Source of the DNA: Sipunculus nudus
Taxonomy: Eukaryota; Annelida; Sipuncula; Golfingiida; Sipunculidae
DNA length: 64,000 bases
Assembly (NCBI GenBank): GCA_026874595.1
Contig: CM049320.1
Location: forward strand, 16,130,988 to 16,194,987
Direction of reading: 5' to 3'
Shown: positions 38,710 through 50,425 of the stretch, piece after piece
How the letters are laid out: every line of letters begins with the position of its first letter
How positions within the stretch are numbered: the first letter of the stretch is position 1
Made by a program: the position numbers and the translations under genes
The notes under the pieces: model-generated
Told to the model about the DNA's origin: nothing
Databases searched by the model: none
The model's input: only the letters and a program-made list of their open reading frames with translations

Positions 38710-38710
<1 letters not shown>

Positions 38711-38919
38711 GTGTGTGAATGACGGTGAGTTGGATATAATTATATAATTAACAATAGGTTGAGAAACATTATTTATTAAAAACATTGGGTATAAGTTTCA
38801 TGCAATGCGCCAAGGAGAATTTATATGAGTCAGCACTTGTCTCAAGACATTGGAGCAAATCTTTGAGGCGCTGTTAAGATTTTACCATCTTATACCTGTG
38901 AAGCTCTATATCTCGATAG

Positions 38920-39071
38920 CAGCGTTGGGTTCAAAGCTGTCTAATGCATTAAATGTTAAATTCTCAAATGCAAATGCTTTGCTAATCATTGCATTTGAAT
39001 GCAAATGCAAATACTTTCAGATATTTGCAATAGCAAATGCAAAATGTAAATGGCATTTACACCCAACTCTG
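38920..39071. mobile_element. hAT-like MITE, 152 bp, with octamer repeats
   Basis: The ends CAGCGTTGGGT and ACCCAACTCTG form an 11-bp inverted repeat with one mismatch. Flanks CTCGATAG (38912-38919) and CTCGATAA (39072-39079) form an 8-bp target duplication with one mismatch, as for hAT elements. The interior carries three copies of ATGCAAAT (38968-38975, 38999-39006, 39005-39012) and inverted partial copies. A long open frame that crosses this MITE is not regarded as a gene. Confidence 0.75.
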
Positions 39072-39965
39072 CTCGATAACCGAGTTCGAACCGAGGACTT
39101 TCAGTGCTATTTATATATATCTATATACGCTGTTCCCTTCGTTTCTATATACAGGAACCCTTGTTACCGTGCGGCACTAACCTATGATGAATTCATTGAA
39201 TACGAAAATAGAATCTCTAATGTTTTTAAAAAGGAGGATTCTTCCACGTCTTTCGATCATAAACATAACATTTTAATCCCAGAAACAATCTGTCATCTGT
39301 CAGTCACTGTATATGTATATTTATCCTTTCCTATCCTGCTTTATCAAATAAAGTTACATTATAATCCTCACGTTTTTTTCATTGTTTTCCTTTTTTCCAT
39401 ATATATTATGCATAAAATCATAAAGATATCTGTTTTTCTTACATATTTTCCTTAATTAATGACTAATGAATATTTAAAAACTCTTAATATAACTGGGATG
39501 CAAGGTGAAATTTCTTAATCTCCACTTTTAACAACTCTGATATATTATATATATTAAGATTTGTTGCAGGTGGTGTTTATATATTTATAAATTTTTGTAA
39601 TTGAACCCATGAGAATTTCAGATTTTCTTTCCAATTTAAAACACAATTTAGTCCATTTTTAGATCCATTAAGATCCGTTACATTAACAACTGTTTCTTAT
39701 TTTTATACATTTTGATACCAGTTATACATCCGAGAATATTGCTATTAAGGGGTAATTTGACACCATACTGACGCCTTCAACTGATGACAGTGCAAATTAA
39801 AACGTGTCAAGTTTCCTTTTAATTTCATTTGTTAGCAGAGTTTGTAAGTCGTCAACATTTGGAAAATTGGCTTTCAGCGAGGGCGTCAATGAAAGGGTGA
39901 TGGGGTATATATCCCTGTCCCCCAAACACACTCTTGGGCAAATGGGATCGTTATGCAATGTAATC

Positions 39966-40006
39966 ACTAATAACCCCCCCCCCCCCCCCACACACACACA
40001 CACACC
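39966..40006. repeat. Poly-C then (CA)n tract
   Basis: About 24 bases of C pass directly into an ACACAC tract. Confidence 0.9.
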
Positions 40007-40326
40007 TCCATTATTCTGGAAACATAATACCTTATTTATAATTGAAATGTATATATATGCGTTGTTCTATGTGTTATATAACTATTTTAAATGATCATTT
40101 TGACTCTCGATTGATTCATTTTTGGAATTTATGGTAATAAATAAAAGAAGTTTCATTGCTGGTATCTGTTTTTGCCGATCTTTAAAATCTCTTGTGCCGG
40201 TTGGTGTGTTGCAAATGTTATCTTTGTGGCGGCCGAAAATCGCAGAATATATGCAGAAAATCGTCCCGACTACTCCCGATTGGGGCTTTTACCCTGTATG
40301 TAAATGTATGTATGTGTATATATGTA

Positions 40327-40397
40327 TATATATATATATATATATAATATATTCATATTATATATGTGTGTGTGTGTGCGCGCGCGCGCGCGCGCGG
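40327..40397. repeat. (TA)n-(TG)n-(CG)n alternating tract
   Basis: A TA tract (40,327-40,346) and an interrupted TA stretch lead into a TG run (about 40,364-40,378) and then about nine CG dinucleotides (40,379-40,397). The last 34 bp are strictly alternating pyrimidine-purine. Confidence 0.9.
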
Positions 40398-41510
40398 AGG
40401 CCACCCCCCGGAAGATAAACTGGAATTCAGGATGTAACAAAGGCATTGTTTTATGGATAAATATAATGAATTCTAAATAAATTTGTTTTATTTTATCATA
40501 TTTCAACTTAAATCGACAATAAGTTGTTTTGGGTGGCAAATGGGCCATGCATGCATTTATGCATGCCTATTACCCTTTTTATCGAAATAATTTAATTAAC
40601 AAACGCCCTTAACCTATACAATATTGGAACCTTGGTGAAGTCAACTTTAACCGGTTTTATTACAGCTTATTAATTAAGTTAATAAACAAGCACGGGGTGG
40701 AGTGAAATTCCTGGGGCCAGGCGATCGTGAGACCCCCATTTTATATAAAAAAATTTAGACAAATACCCTGGCTTCAGCACTTAAACCCGTCTTTGCTTAC
40801 GAAACTCTTTCAAACGTAATATTGTTATTATTCTGAACTAAAGAATCATGCAGTTTAAATTAAACTCTTATTCAAATGAATCATCACCAAAAATATACCA
40901 GGAAGCCGCGCCTGATGCATTATTCTCTATATTAAGTTATTCAGTTAGTTATTTTTTTTCGTTCCTTTTTATTGGCATTTGTTGTCACTTTATCGTTAGA
41001 AAAGGGAAGTATGCTCATACAATAGATGGTAATAAAGATGTCAAATTCATATTGAATGGGTTGTATATACCATGCTATTTATGCACGTACAAAGGTCGCA
41101 CGCAAAGGTCTTCCTAATAATATTAGTAATATATGACGCGTCATTTGGGGTTTGTTGGCGATTGCAATTTTAGCATATTTAAAAGTAATATATCCAAGCT
41201 TCTGTCAAAACAGGTCACAAATTGTAGCATTAATCTAATTTATCTAATTTGCAATAAGTATAAATTAGTATAATCAGTATAATAGTGAGTATGAGGATAG
41301 TCCTCCCTGTCTAGTTTAATTGAATAGTCTTGTCAGCATAGTCCGCTATGAAGCACGTGGGTGAATTATGACAAAGTGAATGATTTGTGGAATCCATGGG
41401 TAATAAATACGCATTAAATCAACAACACATTACCGATCAATATATTAACATTATATGTAGGTAAACATCGCCATGCGGTTGACCTATGACCTATCACATA
41501 TCCATTCAGC

Positions 41511-41604
41511 TATATATAATCGCATGGTTTGCGTCCTGGTCAATACAATTAAACACGTTCTCTGTTGTCATCATATTTGCTCATCACACTGAAGATTCAT
41601 ACAG
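41511..41604 (+). promoter_or_regulatory. Possible TATA box and 5' UTR exon of the WxxW gene
   Basis: TATATATAA (41511-41519) is followed about 85 bp downstream by a strong donor, ACAG|GTACGT (exon end 41,604). A non-coding first exon from about 41,545 to 41,604 could splice to GAGGCAG|GGGCTC at 44,387, seven bases before the ATG of the WxxW gene. This is inferred from signals only; no transcript evidence is available here. Confidence 0.3.
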
Positions 41605-43079
41605 GTACGTGCTGTATATATACTTGCTAACAGACTTTGGGTCAACCCTTAATTAAAACCGAATCGAAAAATTATACGAATATGAAATTAATTGATAAAA
41701 CAAAAATTGGAGTCTACAAGGTCACATACACATGCATGAACTGATCTGCATTGATGTACAAACTGATGTCACAATTTCGTCGATGTTGCTCACTAGAATA
41801 AAAAGTCGAAATAATAATGATTTTATGCATTAAGAGACCGCTGCCCCTATATAAATAGCATACGGATTAAACATGGTTTAAATTGTGGTTTAGAACATTA
41901 AAATATCATCTTTTCAAGCCTCGCACAATTCACTTTAAGAAACAGGGATTATTTTTCTTCACTTAGCGCAGTTTTATTTCAGAAGCCTTTTTCAACGTTC
42001 AATAAATTTCATCAGTTCATATGGCAAACCAATGTTGTGCCATATGAAGTTTGACAACTAAACGATAATGTCTTTATGTATAGTAGATTAAGTTACCAGC
42101 ATCGGATATTCGATCAGGTGACCCAAGTAGAAATCGGGTCCAACACATTTACTTAATTAATTATCCCTAATGTCTGAGAATCAGTTTTCAAAATGGCCCA
42201 TGCCTATCTACTAATGTTCAGAAAATGAGGTTAATAATATATGTATTTATACTAACCGACCATCTGGCCGAAACCCAGAATGCCGAACCCAAAATACCGA
42301 AGCCCCCCCCCCCCCCTTGCCGTAAAGAAAATAAATAATAAAAAATAATGTGATTAATTTTTATTAACGGGATAAATACGTTTCTTGTTAAAGTAATTAA
42401 GCAAAATTTGATATCGCCTTTTAAATGTCAAATTATTAAAGTAACTGTCTTTATGGCACCCTGTTCCGCTGAATGTCCCTGGCATTATATGACACTCATT
42501 TGGCAGGTATCAGTCAGAACTAACTGATTTTCATAAGCTGACATTTGTAGTTATATTGAGAAAAAGCTGTACATATGTTTTCAACAATAAAAACACAGAC
42601 AAGGAATTAAAATGTTTTGCATTTATCAACAAACACGAAACATTGTACGAAGTATAAAACCATTAAACGCTTTAAACTCCAACCCATGCATTAACTACTT
42701 ACTACATATGTTACGACATCCTTTATATCATTAATATTGAACATAAAGTTCAAAGAATGAAATCAACACGCTGGTCATGCATGCATGGTCAAGGTAAATA
42801 ATGGGACAGGTTAGTTAAAAATTGATTGCGCATATAAGTGAACTAACAGTTCTACTAAACTGTGAATCAAACTATTCAAAATAATATATTATCAAGATAT
42901 ATCACACTTCGTGTCATCAACTGACAGTATATCTGTAAACAAGCATTTGATATCTAATCGACTGTTAAATAGCTAATGTAACGAATTGTTGGTATATATC
43001 TCTATTACAATGCTGCACCGGTTGCCCATGCATGATTCTTTAAGAATAAATATACAATTAAAATCGGATTCGAGTATCC

Positions 43080-43093
43080 GTTTCCATGGCAAC
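43080..43093. promoter_or_regulatory. Single-copy X-box-like site
   Basis: GTTTCCATGGCAAC fits the X-box consensus GTHNYYATRRNAAC. It lies outside the satellite array, 1.3 kb upstream of the first coding exon of the WxxW gene, within the inferred 5' intron. Confidence 0.35.
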
Positions 43094-44393
43094 AATGTAA
43101 AGATATAATTATCTGTTAACCGATCACAAAGTTGATGTTTACTTTTGACATGGTTACGGCTTATCTTTCTCCAAAATAAGGGATATAGCCCTGAATAAAT
43201 AGAGTGGCATGCATCTGTAAATCAAGCAGATCTTTTACACATAACTGCTCATGTAATTTGTACATGCATGTAGCAAGAGGAAGGAAGTGTTGTGACAGGC
43301 CTCTGGTAAATTGACTAACATATTTTGAAAGCCCAGTGTTGAATAAATTTAGACTGCATGTATCTTTCCAGTACTATTTATGAATATGGATATTAGTATA
43401 CATAAATTTGGACCATAGTACTCGGAAAATATTTTTTTGTTATTTTCAGCAAGTATTTGTGTTATCCCATACCAATTAAAGTCAGATAGGTAGATGATGA
43501 TATTTAATTGAGTCTGACCCATTACGATATGGTTGTCTATTTAAAGATCGATTATTTGTTCAGATCCAACTTAAAAATGGTCAGATCAGAAGATGGGGCG
43601 CAGCATACACATCATTAATCCATATATTATACACCAATGATTAAGAAGAAATGGAAAATGATTTGCAAATAATAATGAGAATTTATGGCGACAGTTATTT
43701 TTTTCCTGTGAGGAGTACAGGGATTTTTTACTTGTTAATCCCCTGGGTCTGTGCCGATTGTCTGCTAATGTCCACCCCTCGTTGTTACATGCTGGCATAA
43801 TTGTGAATTAAGTCCAATATTTAACACTTTGAGATTAAGATTTATCGCTGATATTTACACTTTTCTAATTCCCTTGGTACTCAATGCATGATAGAGTTAT
43901 ATTTTATTTTAATTAACTACATTTAATTATAAGTAATATTGTGTTTTTATTCTAAATTCCCATTACAACAAAAATTTCCATACTCTTTCTGAATAACCCA
44001 CTCATCAATTTGACATGTAGCAGTTATCTATATAACTTTCATATATTATTCCTTGCGGAAGCCTTTTTAAAAAGAGCAACCTTTCATGGGAGTAGAAGTC
44101 GACTTTCGTGTAATATAATTGTCCACAAGACTGCATGGATTTTTTTAATCAAATCTCGGAGATAACATTTTCAACCCTTGCATGGCATCATTCGATTACA
44201 CATTAATTATGAATATTCATGAACACCTTTCAATCTCCACTAAAGTGGCGATCGGAGCACAAGGGGTCAAGGTCATGATCATCCGTACAGCAAATATAAA
44301 ATATATGACATTATCACATGTACTATGTATGGACTAATGTACATTTAACTGATATATACTCTAACCGTGTCTGTCTTGATGAGGCAGGGGCTC

Positions 44394-44472
44394 ATGATGT
44401 GGCGTCTTCTAGTCTTGTTTGTCGGAATCGTCTCTGCGAATGATGAGAGCACAAAAGTCTTTTATAAGACAG
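44394..44472 (+). CDS. Secreted WxxW-domain protein, coding exon 1 (signal peptide)
   Basis: The exon encodes MMWRLLVLFVGIVSA, a compact signal peptide with likely cleavage after VSA, then NDESTKVFYKT. The donor is ACAG|GTAAGT and the phase is 1. I chose the ATG at 44,394 because a plausible acceptor (GAGGCAG|G) lies just 5' of it. An in-frame ATG at 44,379 would add MRQGL and put a charge before the hydrophobic core. Intron 1 (44,473-47,587) contains a 2.2-kb transposon. The full model is 183 residues. Confidence 0.72.
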
Positions 44473-45021
44473 GTAAGTATTAAAAAAAATACTTTTTTTA
44501 AATTATCATAATTTTGTTATTATTTTTTCCATATGTCTCATTGAAAAACATCGAAACTTTTATACAGTTTTAAAAAAATGCAAATATGTTTGTTCAAATA
44601 TGCGAAACATGCAAGAGTACGGCTCCATTTAGGGATTGTTTGAGTCAAAATCTGAACCGCAAAAAAATGTACCGTGGCTTATAAAATACACAGGCAGCGT
44701 AGGTATAAAAATAGTGAAGAGGAAAATGTAGTCAGAAGATGTGTGTTGAGTCAGGATTGTTTCAAGGCAAATTACATAAACATGGGTGTTTTTATAGTCA
44801 GCATTCCATAGAATATGTTATATTTTGAAAGTTTGCGCATGTGAAATGTAAACAGGTGTTTCCTTGTAGTCCTGGCCGTCCGACAGTGCCTTTACAGAAC
44901 ATGCTCGAGTATTAAGGACCTCTGGTTGCAGGGTGGTTTGAAACTTGAAAGGTCTTGATTAGTGAATTGCGCTGTATAGCAACCAGGTGCAGCACGCGCT
45001 ATATTTATGTATTGCAAAACT

Positions 45022-47199
45022 CAGGCCCGTAGGCTGAGGGGGTTCGGTGGGTTCGGACGAACCCCCCCCCCCCCCCCCCCCGCTGAGCATCTGAGTTCCA
45101 CCTGGCAAATACAGATATGCTATAATCTAGGAAAATTATACAGAACTTTATGTTTAACCCCTTCTGTCCGGTTCCATGCATGTCCCCACAAGGAAAGTCT
45201 ACATTTCTTTATAAATATTGTTTATAGCGGCCTCTTTTCTTTAGCTCTGTCAGGGATGTAGATTGCAAGTACCGTTCAAAATGTACTTGTTTTCACCTCC
45301 AAAACAAGCTTTAAATAACCCTTCACTGCTTGATTCTGATTATAGTCCAGAACTGGATGTTTGTTGCCGTGTGAGAGGGGATAAAGAGAAAATTGTTGAT
45401 TGCCCCCTCTCATGCAAAGAGGGCAGTATAGCACCCTCTTGTTTCCGGGCCAACGGGTGTAACTAAGGCCACTTTGTCAATAGAGCACAGGGGGTATACG
45501 CGCCTGGGATCAAACCAAGCTTGATTCCATAAGAATAATAAATAAAGGAAGAAACCAAACAAAAAGTTAAAATATATAGAGATTTATAAATGAGCTTATG
45601 GAATATTTCGATTTGTTGGTGTTGTAAAATAAAAGGAGGGCCTTGCATATTGCTTCGTTAGTTCAGAAGACTATCTGGCGATGATCCACTGTCTGTAGTC
45701 GTCCTATTAGCACTTTGTCTGCCCGTTAGATTAGCATGTTTTTACATCGTTACCTACGGATTTGAAATTTTACATACAGTACGATGTACAGAAATTCTAC
45801 CAAACCGGAAACTAGGTCAGTGTGCTTTGTTCCTTTGAAAAATTAAACTAAACCAGTTTGCATTCAAAACCTATTATAACAATTCAAACAACCTTATAAA
45901 AAAAATGTTTAGCTTGTATTGTTCTGATTAAGGCAGTTAAAGACACAGAGTTTTTCATTATATGTTCGATGTATATGAGGAAAATTAAGTCAGTATTGAG
46001 TAAATAGAAAAATTTATAGACTGGATCATGTTTTTATAGTCGACAATCTTTTTACTAAATGAATATGTTAAGCGCTTTAGCTGGAGCTCAGTTCATCCAG
46101 AAAACAACTACAGTTAATTTAGATTTAAGTATACACCGGAGATCAGGTCAGAAATTTAATGTATTTTTAAAGTAATCAACAAATGTAAAATCACTACCAT
46201 GAATTTCATCCTATACTTTGACTATCGCATATTGTTTTCTTAATTGTTAGCACAGTTGATTTAATTTTAAAATACCATGAAAACATGGATTTAAGCTATT
46301 GGTTCTAAAATTCAAAGGCAGTTACCCAAAAACACTGGTCAGGTATGGGAGTTTTCAAGGGGGTAATACTATATAATTTATGCAAAATCAAGATCAGGGA
46401 ACAGACCACCTCCACAGTGTACTGGAGGGCAAGCTGGCGATTTGCTATAGATATATGTCGAAGTGGAGCACACCTGCTGTGTGCCCCTTGCCTGAAGGGA
46501 CTGAGGAATGACATAATTATCATTTAATATGTTTAATATTAATATGGATTTCATTCACCGAGGCTCTTTAAGTTACTTTGATCGTTTTTTTTTTTTAGGT
46601 CAGCTTTTAGGCTATACACCCCCTAAATAGTTCAGTTTACACATTTCATTTATCATACAGTATAATGTATATACCTAAATAGTTTGTTTTTATTCGGAAC
46701 TCGCAGAAGTGCACCGGGATCTTAATTGATCCCTTAAAGTTCCAGCTCCGGCCCAGTTCTATTCATTTGTCAAAGAATGTTAATATAATTCTGACTCTTT
46801 CAGCTTTTAACTGCCTCGCCTGCTGGTCATTTTTTTTTAATTTATGCAAATTTCGAGTATAGCTAGAAAAAGCAAACAGTGTCCTCTTTGACACCAAACA
46901 ATACCCGGTTCATTTCTTTCCAAGAATGTTAATTTTCAAGTTATCTGCTTATCATATGTATAATGTATATCAAGTTCAAGCAACCTCATTTAACTGTCAG
47001 TTAACGTGATAATCACTGGAATGAACAGCTACCGGAGAATATCGGATGACTGCATGAGGTGTGAGTTTGACAATGAATATGGTTGTTTCCTATTCAAATT
47101 TGAAATGAAATGGATGTCAATGCACTTTTTTTTGGAACTGAAATGTTCCACCATCAGTGAAGTCAAACCCTCACACTCAGCAGTCAGCCTACGGGCCTG
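45022..47199. mobile_element. DNA transposon, 2,178 bp, in intron 1 of the WxxW gene
   Basis: The left end CAGGCCCGTAGGCTGA is repeated in perfect inverse at the right end (TCAGCCTACGGGCCTG). The element is flanked by AAAACT on both sides (45016-45021 and 47200-47205), which would be a 6-bp target duplication. A C-tract lies at 45,061-45,081 near the left end. The interior has no recognisable transposase, so it is non-autonomous. CAG ends suggest hAT, but hAT duplications are normally 8 bp, so the superfamily is open. Confidence 0.72.
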
Positions 47200-47587
47200 A
47201 AAACTAATCACGCCCGATTCGTGCTTACTTCTATACTCATGTACATGATTGACCAAATAGTTTTAGGAAGAAATACTGGCAGATACCATAATATGTTAAG
47301 GAGGACACACTATATATTGCAGGTATTTTTAACATATCTGGTATGAGAATTTAAGTCACTTTAAACGGTAGCTAGAATTATATTTTAGCTTACTGCACAT
47401 GTACGCAAACCGTGTTACAGTGTGATTCCGAATTATGCAACATAAATGTCTTACTCACACGTTCATATATTAATTAGTTCACTGAAATTACAGACAATGG
47501 CTCTTGGACGTAAAAGCGGTGTTTCAAGTTTCGTAATTATGGAAGACATATATACCATTAATTTTTTGTTTAATTCTATATCTTAAG

Positions 47588-47821
47588 GCTGGGACGAGGC
47601 ACGTGTATCCCAGTCGCGTGCTTCCAGCGGGGGAGACTGGACCGTGTTCCTAAACGCTGATAAACCCTGGGGACTTGGAGAATTTGAGGACGTGTGGCGA
47701 CTTCGACATTTTTATCGTAACGATTGTCGCGCCCTCTGGTGCCAGAATCCTGTAGCCATGGAGATTGGCCTGGCGAAGGATGTGTTTCAGTGGAGCCCCA
47801 ACGCCACGCTCGAGGCTTCGT
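47588..47821 (+). CDS. Secreted WxxW-domain protein, coding exon 2
   Basis: The exon starts after CTTAAG and encodes residues 27-104. The key stretch is GGDWTVFLNADKPWGLGEFE, then the segment CRALWCQNPVAMEIGLAKD. This matches the start of the WxxW (mucin-2/CILP) domain: Trp, aromatic two to three residues on, Asn/Asp-x-Asp-x-Pro-x-Gly-x-Gly-x-x-Glu, then a Cys followed by P-x-A-x-E. In vertebrates this domain occurs in CILP and gel-forming mucins. NAT (near 98) is a glycosylation sequon. The donor is TCGT|GTATGT, phase 1. Confidence 0.82.
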
Positions 47822-49572
47822 GTATGTATTTTTTTGTATTGAAAATGTTAATAATTTCAATGTAGTTGTGTCTTATCTATACTTATATTTAACTGAATGT
47901 GTATAACATTAAAAAACATGATTTTCCGTCTTAGGAGGCCCCGTTATGTTAATTGAGTTAAAATTGGACTACAATCGTATAATTTATGGATTTGAAACAA
48001 GTAAATGAAACATTAATGAAAAACATGTGGCTGCAATATAGCGAGAGGTCTGCAACATCACCCTATAGGGACAGCAAGTTACTAAGTTTTCGTTATACCA
48101 TTTAAACATTTTGAAATAATAATTTTAAATTATACAAATCTTAGGAGGAATATATATATAAAGAACATTCAACAGTTCGAAGCTTGTGAATATATAGCAG
48201 CACCATTTGTTGTCTTCAAAACGAAAAAAAGATTGTCAGTGTCTTTCAAGTGCAAAATGCATAAACGTAAATGTTCCTGTTGTAGTTTAAATAAAGTCTC
48301 AATATTTATTCGGATATAGCACGGATGAACTAAATTCTAGAATCTCAGAATAGCAAACACAATTAACAACCTTGAAAAAATAATTAAAACTAAAAATAAC
48401 AGGACTTTGAATTAAACATTAAAAATGCTTACGAGTGCATCCTATCACGAGTTAACATTACTTACACAATTTAAGTCTGCATTCTCAATAATGATACTTG
48501 GTTAATGATAAAGTCAGGAAGTTCCAGCGTGGTTACCTTAAGACCAGGAGTAAAGTATCTGTTGGCCAAAAAACATCAATTTTTCAAAGCAGGATATGGA
48601 ACATATATTTAATTTCAAGAGGTTCCTTTTATGTTACCGATTTAATTATCACCTCTTTCGGTGTTATCATATGAAAAGAGATTTTCAGACAAGCATTTGC
48701 CGCCTTGATATATAGCATCGACATTTTTTACAAGGAATTTGTTATTAACATCCTGCTTATTTTCTGCATATATAGAGAAATTATAAATGAAAGTGCATTA
48801 TTGTGCTCAATTCCATGCTTAAATCTAGTATGTCTTCCATACCATGGAGCAGGGCTTTTCCAACCTCCCCAATTCTTGACAGTACGCGGCAAATTCCTCG
48901 GCTTGTTATATTGATGGAATATTCAGAACCTCCAATTTAATAGAACATCTCGTAAATTTTGGACAGCAATGAATTTCATTGGAGTAAATATAAAATAAAC
49001 GATATCAAAATTAGATTTCCTCTTGTTCCTTTTTTTTAAATTTTCATCTTTAAATAAGGCAATTTTTTCATAACTCAAATTTTGGCTTGTTCTCGGCTTT
49101 CTTTCACTAGTTTGATTGCGGCCGCCATTTTGAATCTCGCTTATTAGAAATATCCTCCTATTTGCAATTATTGTCTTGGTCATAGGCAATTCCTATAAAG
49201 GGGTATCCACTATTTCTAAAGCAATTTATAACCTTCTTATGGTATTTAGTCTGACTAGTTCATCTGCAATTGATAAAGTGACAGCACCCAAGGATTTATC
49301 TTTAAGATTTCAAATTATGTAGGCCTATTTGTCCAGAACCATGGATATATAATATTAACTTCCATATCTTATACAAACATAGATATACGTACTTTAATGG
49401 AATGTTTGTGTGAACATATCTGATAACATAATATTTGTAGTCTGCCATTCCAATATGTGATGCCATTTTACACGTTGGTTTAACCTTATCTTTACGCATA
49501 TCAGCTGTACATTAAGTAAACTGCATCACGTCGCCAATGCATGAGTTATCACATGTTCACTTTATAGACGGT

Positions 49573-49622
49573 AACCCCCCCCCCCCAAAAAAAAAAAAAA
49601 AAAAAAAGAAAAAGAAAAGAAA
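49573..49622. repeat. Poly-C/poly-A tract in intron 2 of the WxxW gene
   Basis: About 14 C are followed by over 20 A, then AAG-rich sequence. The rest of this 2-kb intron (47,822-49,883) is AT-rich and shows nothing else I can name. Confidence 0.85.
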
Positions 49623-49883
49623 AGGATTTTATACCCAAATTAGGATTTTTGCTCCATTTGCACACTAATTAACTAGCTATTATAATATTTCTTTCAAAAG
49701 GGATTGATAAAAATGATAACAATGTATATTTCTCCAAAAATTCCCGATATTATTCTATGTCTCCGCATCTGCATTTTGAACGCTTCTGTCAGTTAAAAAA
49801 GGCGTTGATATTTTTCAATACCTTCTTTTTATTATTGCTTCCGATCGCTTACCAGTTTGACTTCTGTATATTTGTGGCCGCAG

Positions 49884-50122
49884 GGAAGTGTTCCAATCTT
49901 GCTGGCGCTCTGAATGTTACAAGAGGCTTCATCTGTCTGGCCAAGTCCCAACGCAACTTCCCATCACGTGACCCGGACTGCTACGGTGAGACTGGGCTTT
50001 GTAAGAAGAACGGTATGTACGGGACCTGCCATCGCTGTTTCAACGCCCGGGTGCGCTACTTCTGTCTCCGTGACAACCGAGAGTGCCAAATGAACACCTT
50101 CCCTTACATCATTGATGAGTAA
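49884..50122 (+). CDS. Secreted WxxW-domain protein, coding exon 3 (C-terminus)
   Basis: After the acceptor GGCCGCAG the exon completes a Trp codon and encodes KCSNLAGALNVTRGFICLAK, then a cysteine-rich stretch CYGETGLCKKNGMYGTCHRC, then FNARVRYFCLRDNRECQ, ending at TAA. The GFICLA and VRYFC segments correspond to the second half of the WxxW domain (GF-C-N and the final Y-V-R-F-x-C). An insert with four extra cysteines, between NFPSRDPD and RCFNA, is longer than in the vertebrate domain as I know it. The total CDS of 552 bp is in frame across all three exons. Confidence 0.85.
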
Positions 50123-50151
50123 ATTATATCTGCGCAAGTGTTGTAAAAAAA

Positions 50152-50157
50152 AATAAA
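50152..50157 (+). terminator. Poly(A) signal of the WxxW gene
   Basis: AATAAA lies 30 bp after the stop codon, giving a very short 3' UTR, and is followed by a T/G-rich stretch (TTGTAGTTGTCTCT). Confidence 0.6.
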
Positions 50158-50198
50158 GTTCTTATTTGCATATTATTGTAGTTGTCTCTCTTAGTACA

Positions 50199-50232
50199 CA
50201 CACGCACACCAACACACACACACACACATACA
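50199..50232. repeat. (CA)n microsatellite
   Basis: Interrupted ACAC repeat just downstream of the WxxW gene. Confidence 0.85.
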
Positions 50233-50370
50233 TGCATTTATAGGCGTGATCAGTGGCGTAAAACAAACACCAACCGTGTATTTTTTCTCACGTACCAGTT
50301 TTCTCTCAAGCAGTTTTCGTGCATGCGCATGATCGGACATCTGGTTACACAGTGACACACGTTACCTATG

Positions 50371-50425
50371 CAGGGGCGGATCCATGGCAGGATTTAGGAA
50401 GGGAAAGGGGGGGGGGGGGGGGGGT
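50371..50425. mobile_element. Solitary hAT-like terminus with G-tract
   Basis: CAGGGGCGGATCCATGG is followed within 35 bp by about 18 G. It resembles the termini at 38,503, 54,676 and 55,375. No second end was found. Confidence 0.4.

Larger units (their letters stand above)
37700..41500. other. Intergenic AT-rich DNA between XRN1 and the WxxW gene
   Basis: The two genes are divergently arranged. Apart from the MITE, hAT-like terminus and microsatellites listed separately, I see no exon with good splice sites and a recognisable product. Region 41,605-44,386 is likewise non-coding, with a GCCGAANCCNNAAT repeat phrase and a C-tract near 42,270-42,320. Confidence 0.6.

Noticed and set aside
38850-39455. 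201-codon plus-strand frame
   Set aside because: It runs through the hAT-like MITE and AT-rich DNA, has biased composition and no recognisable domain or splice context.
48923-49189. 88-codon basic minus-strand frame in the WxxW intron
   Set aside because: Low-complexity, AT-rich, no known domain and no convincing start or splice context.
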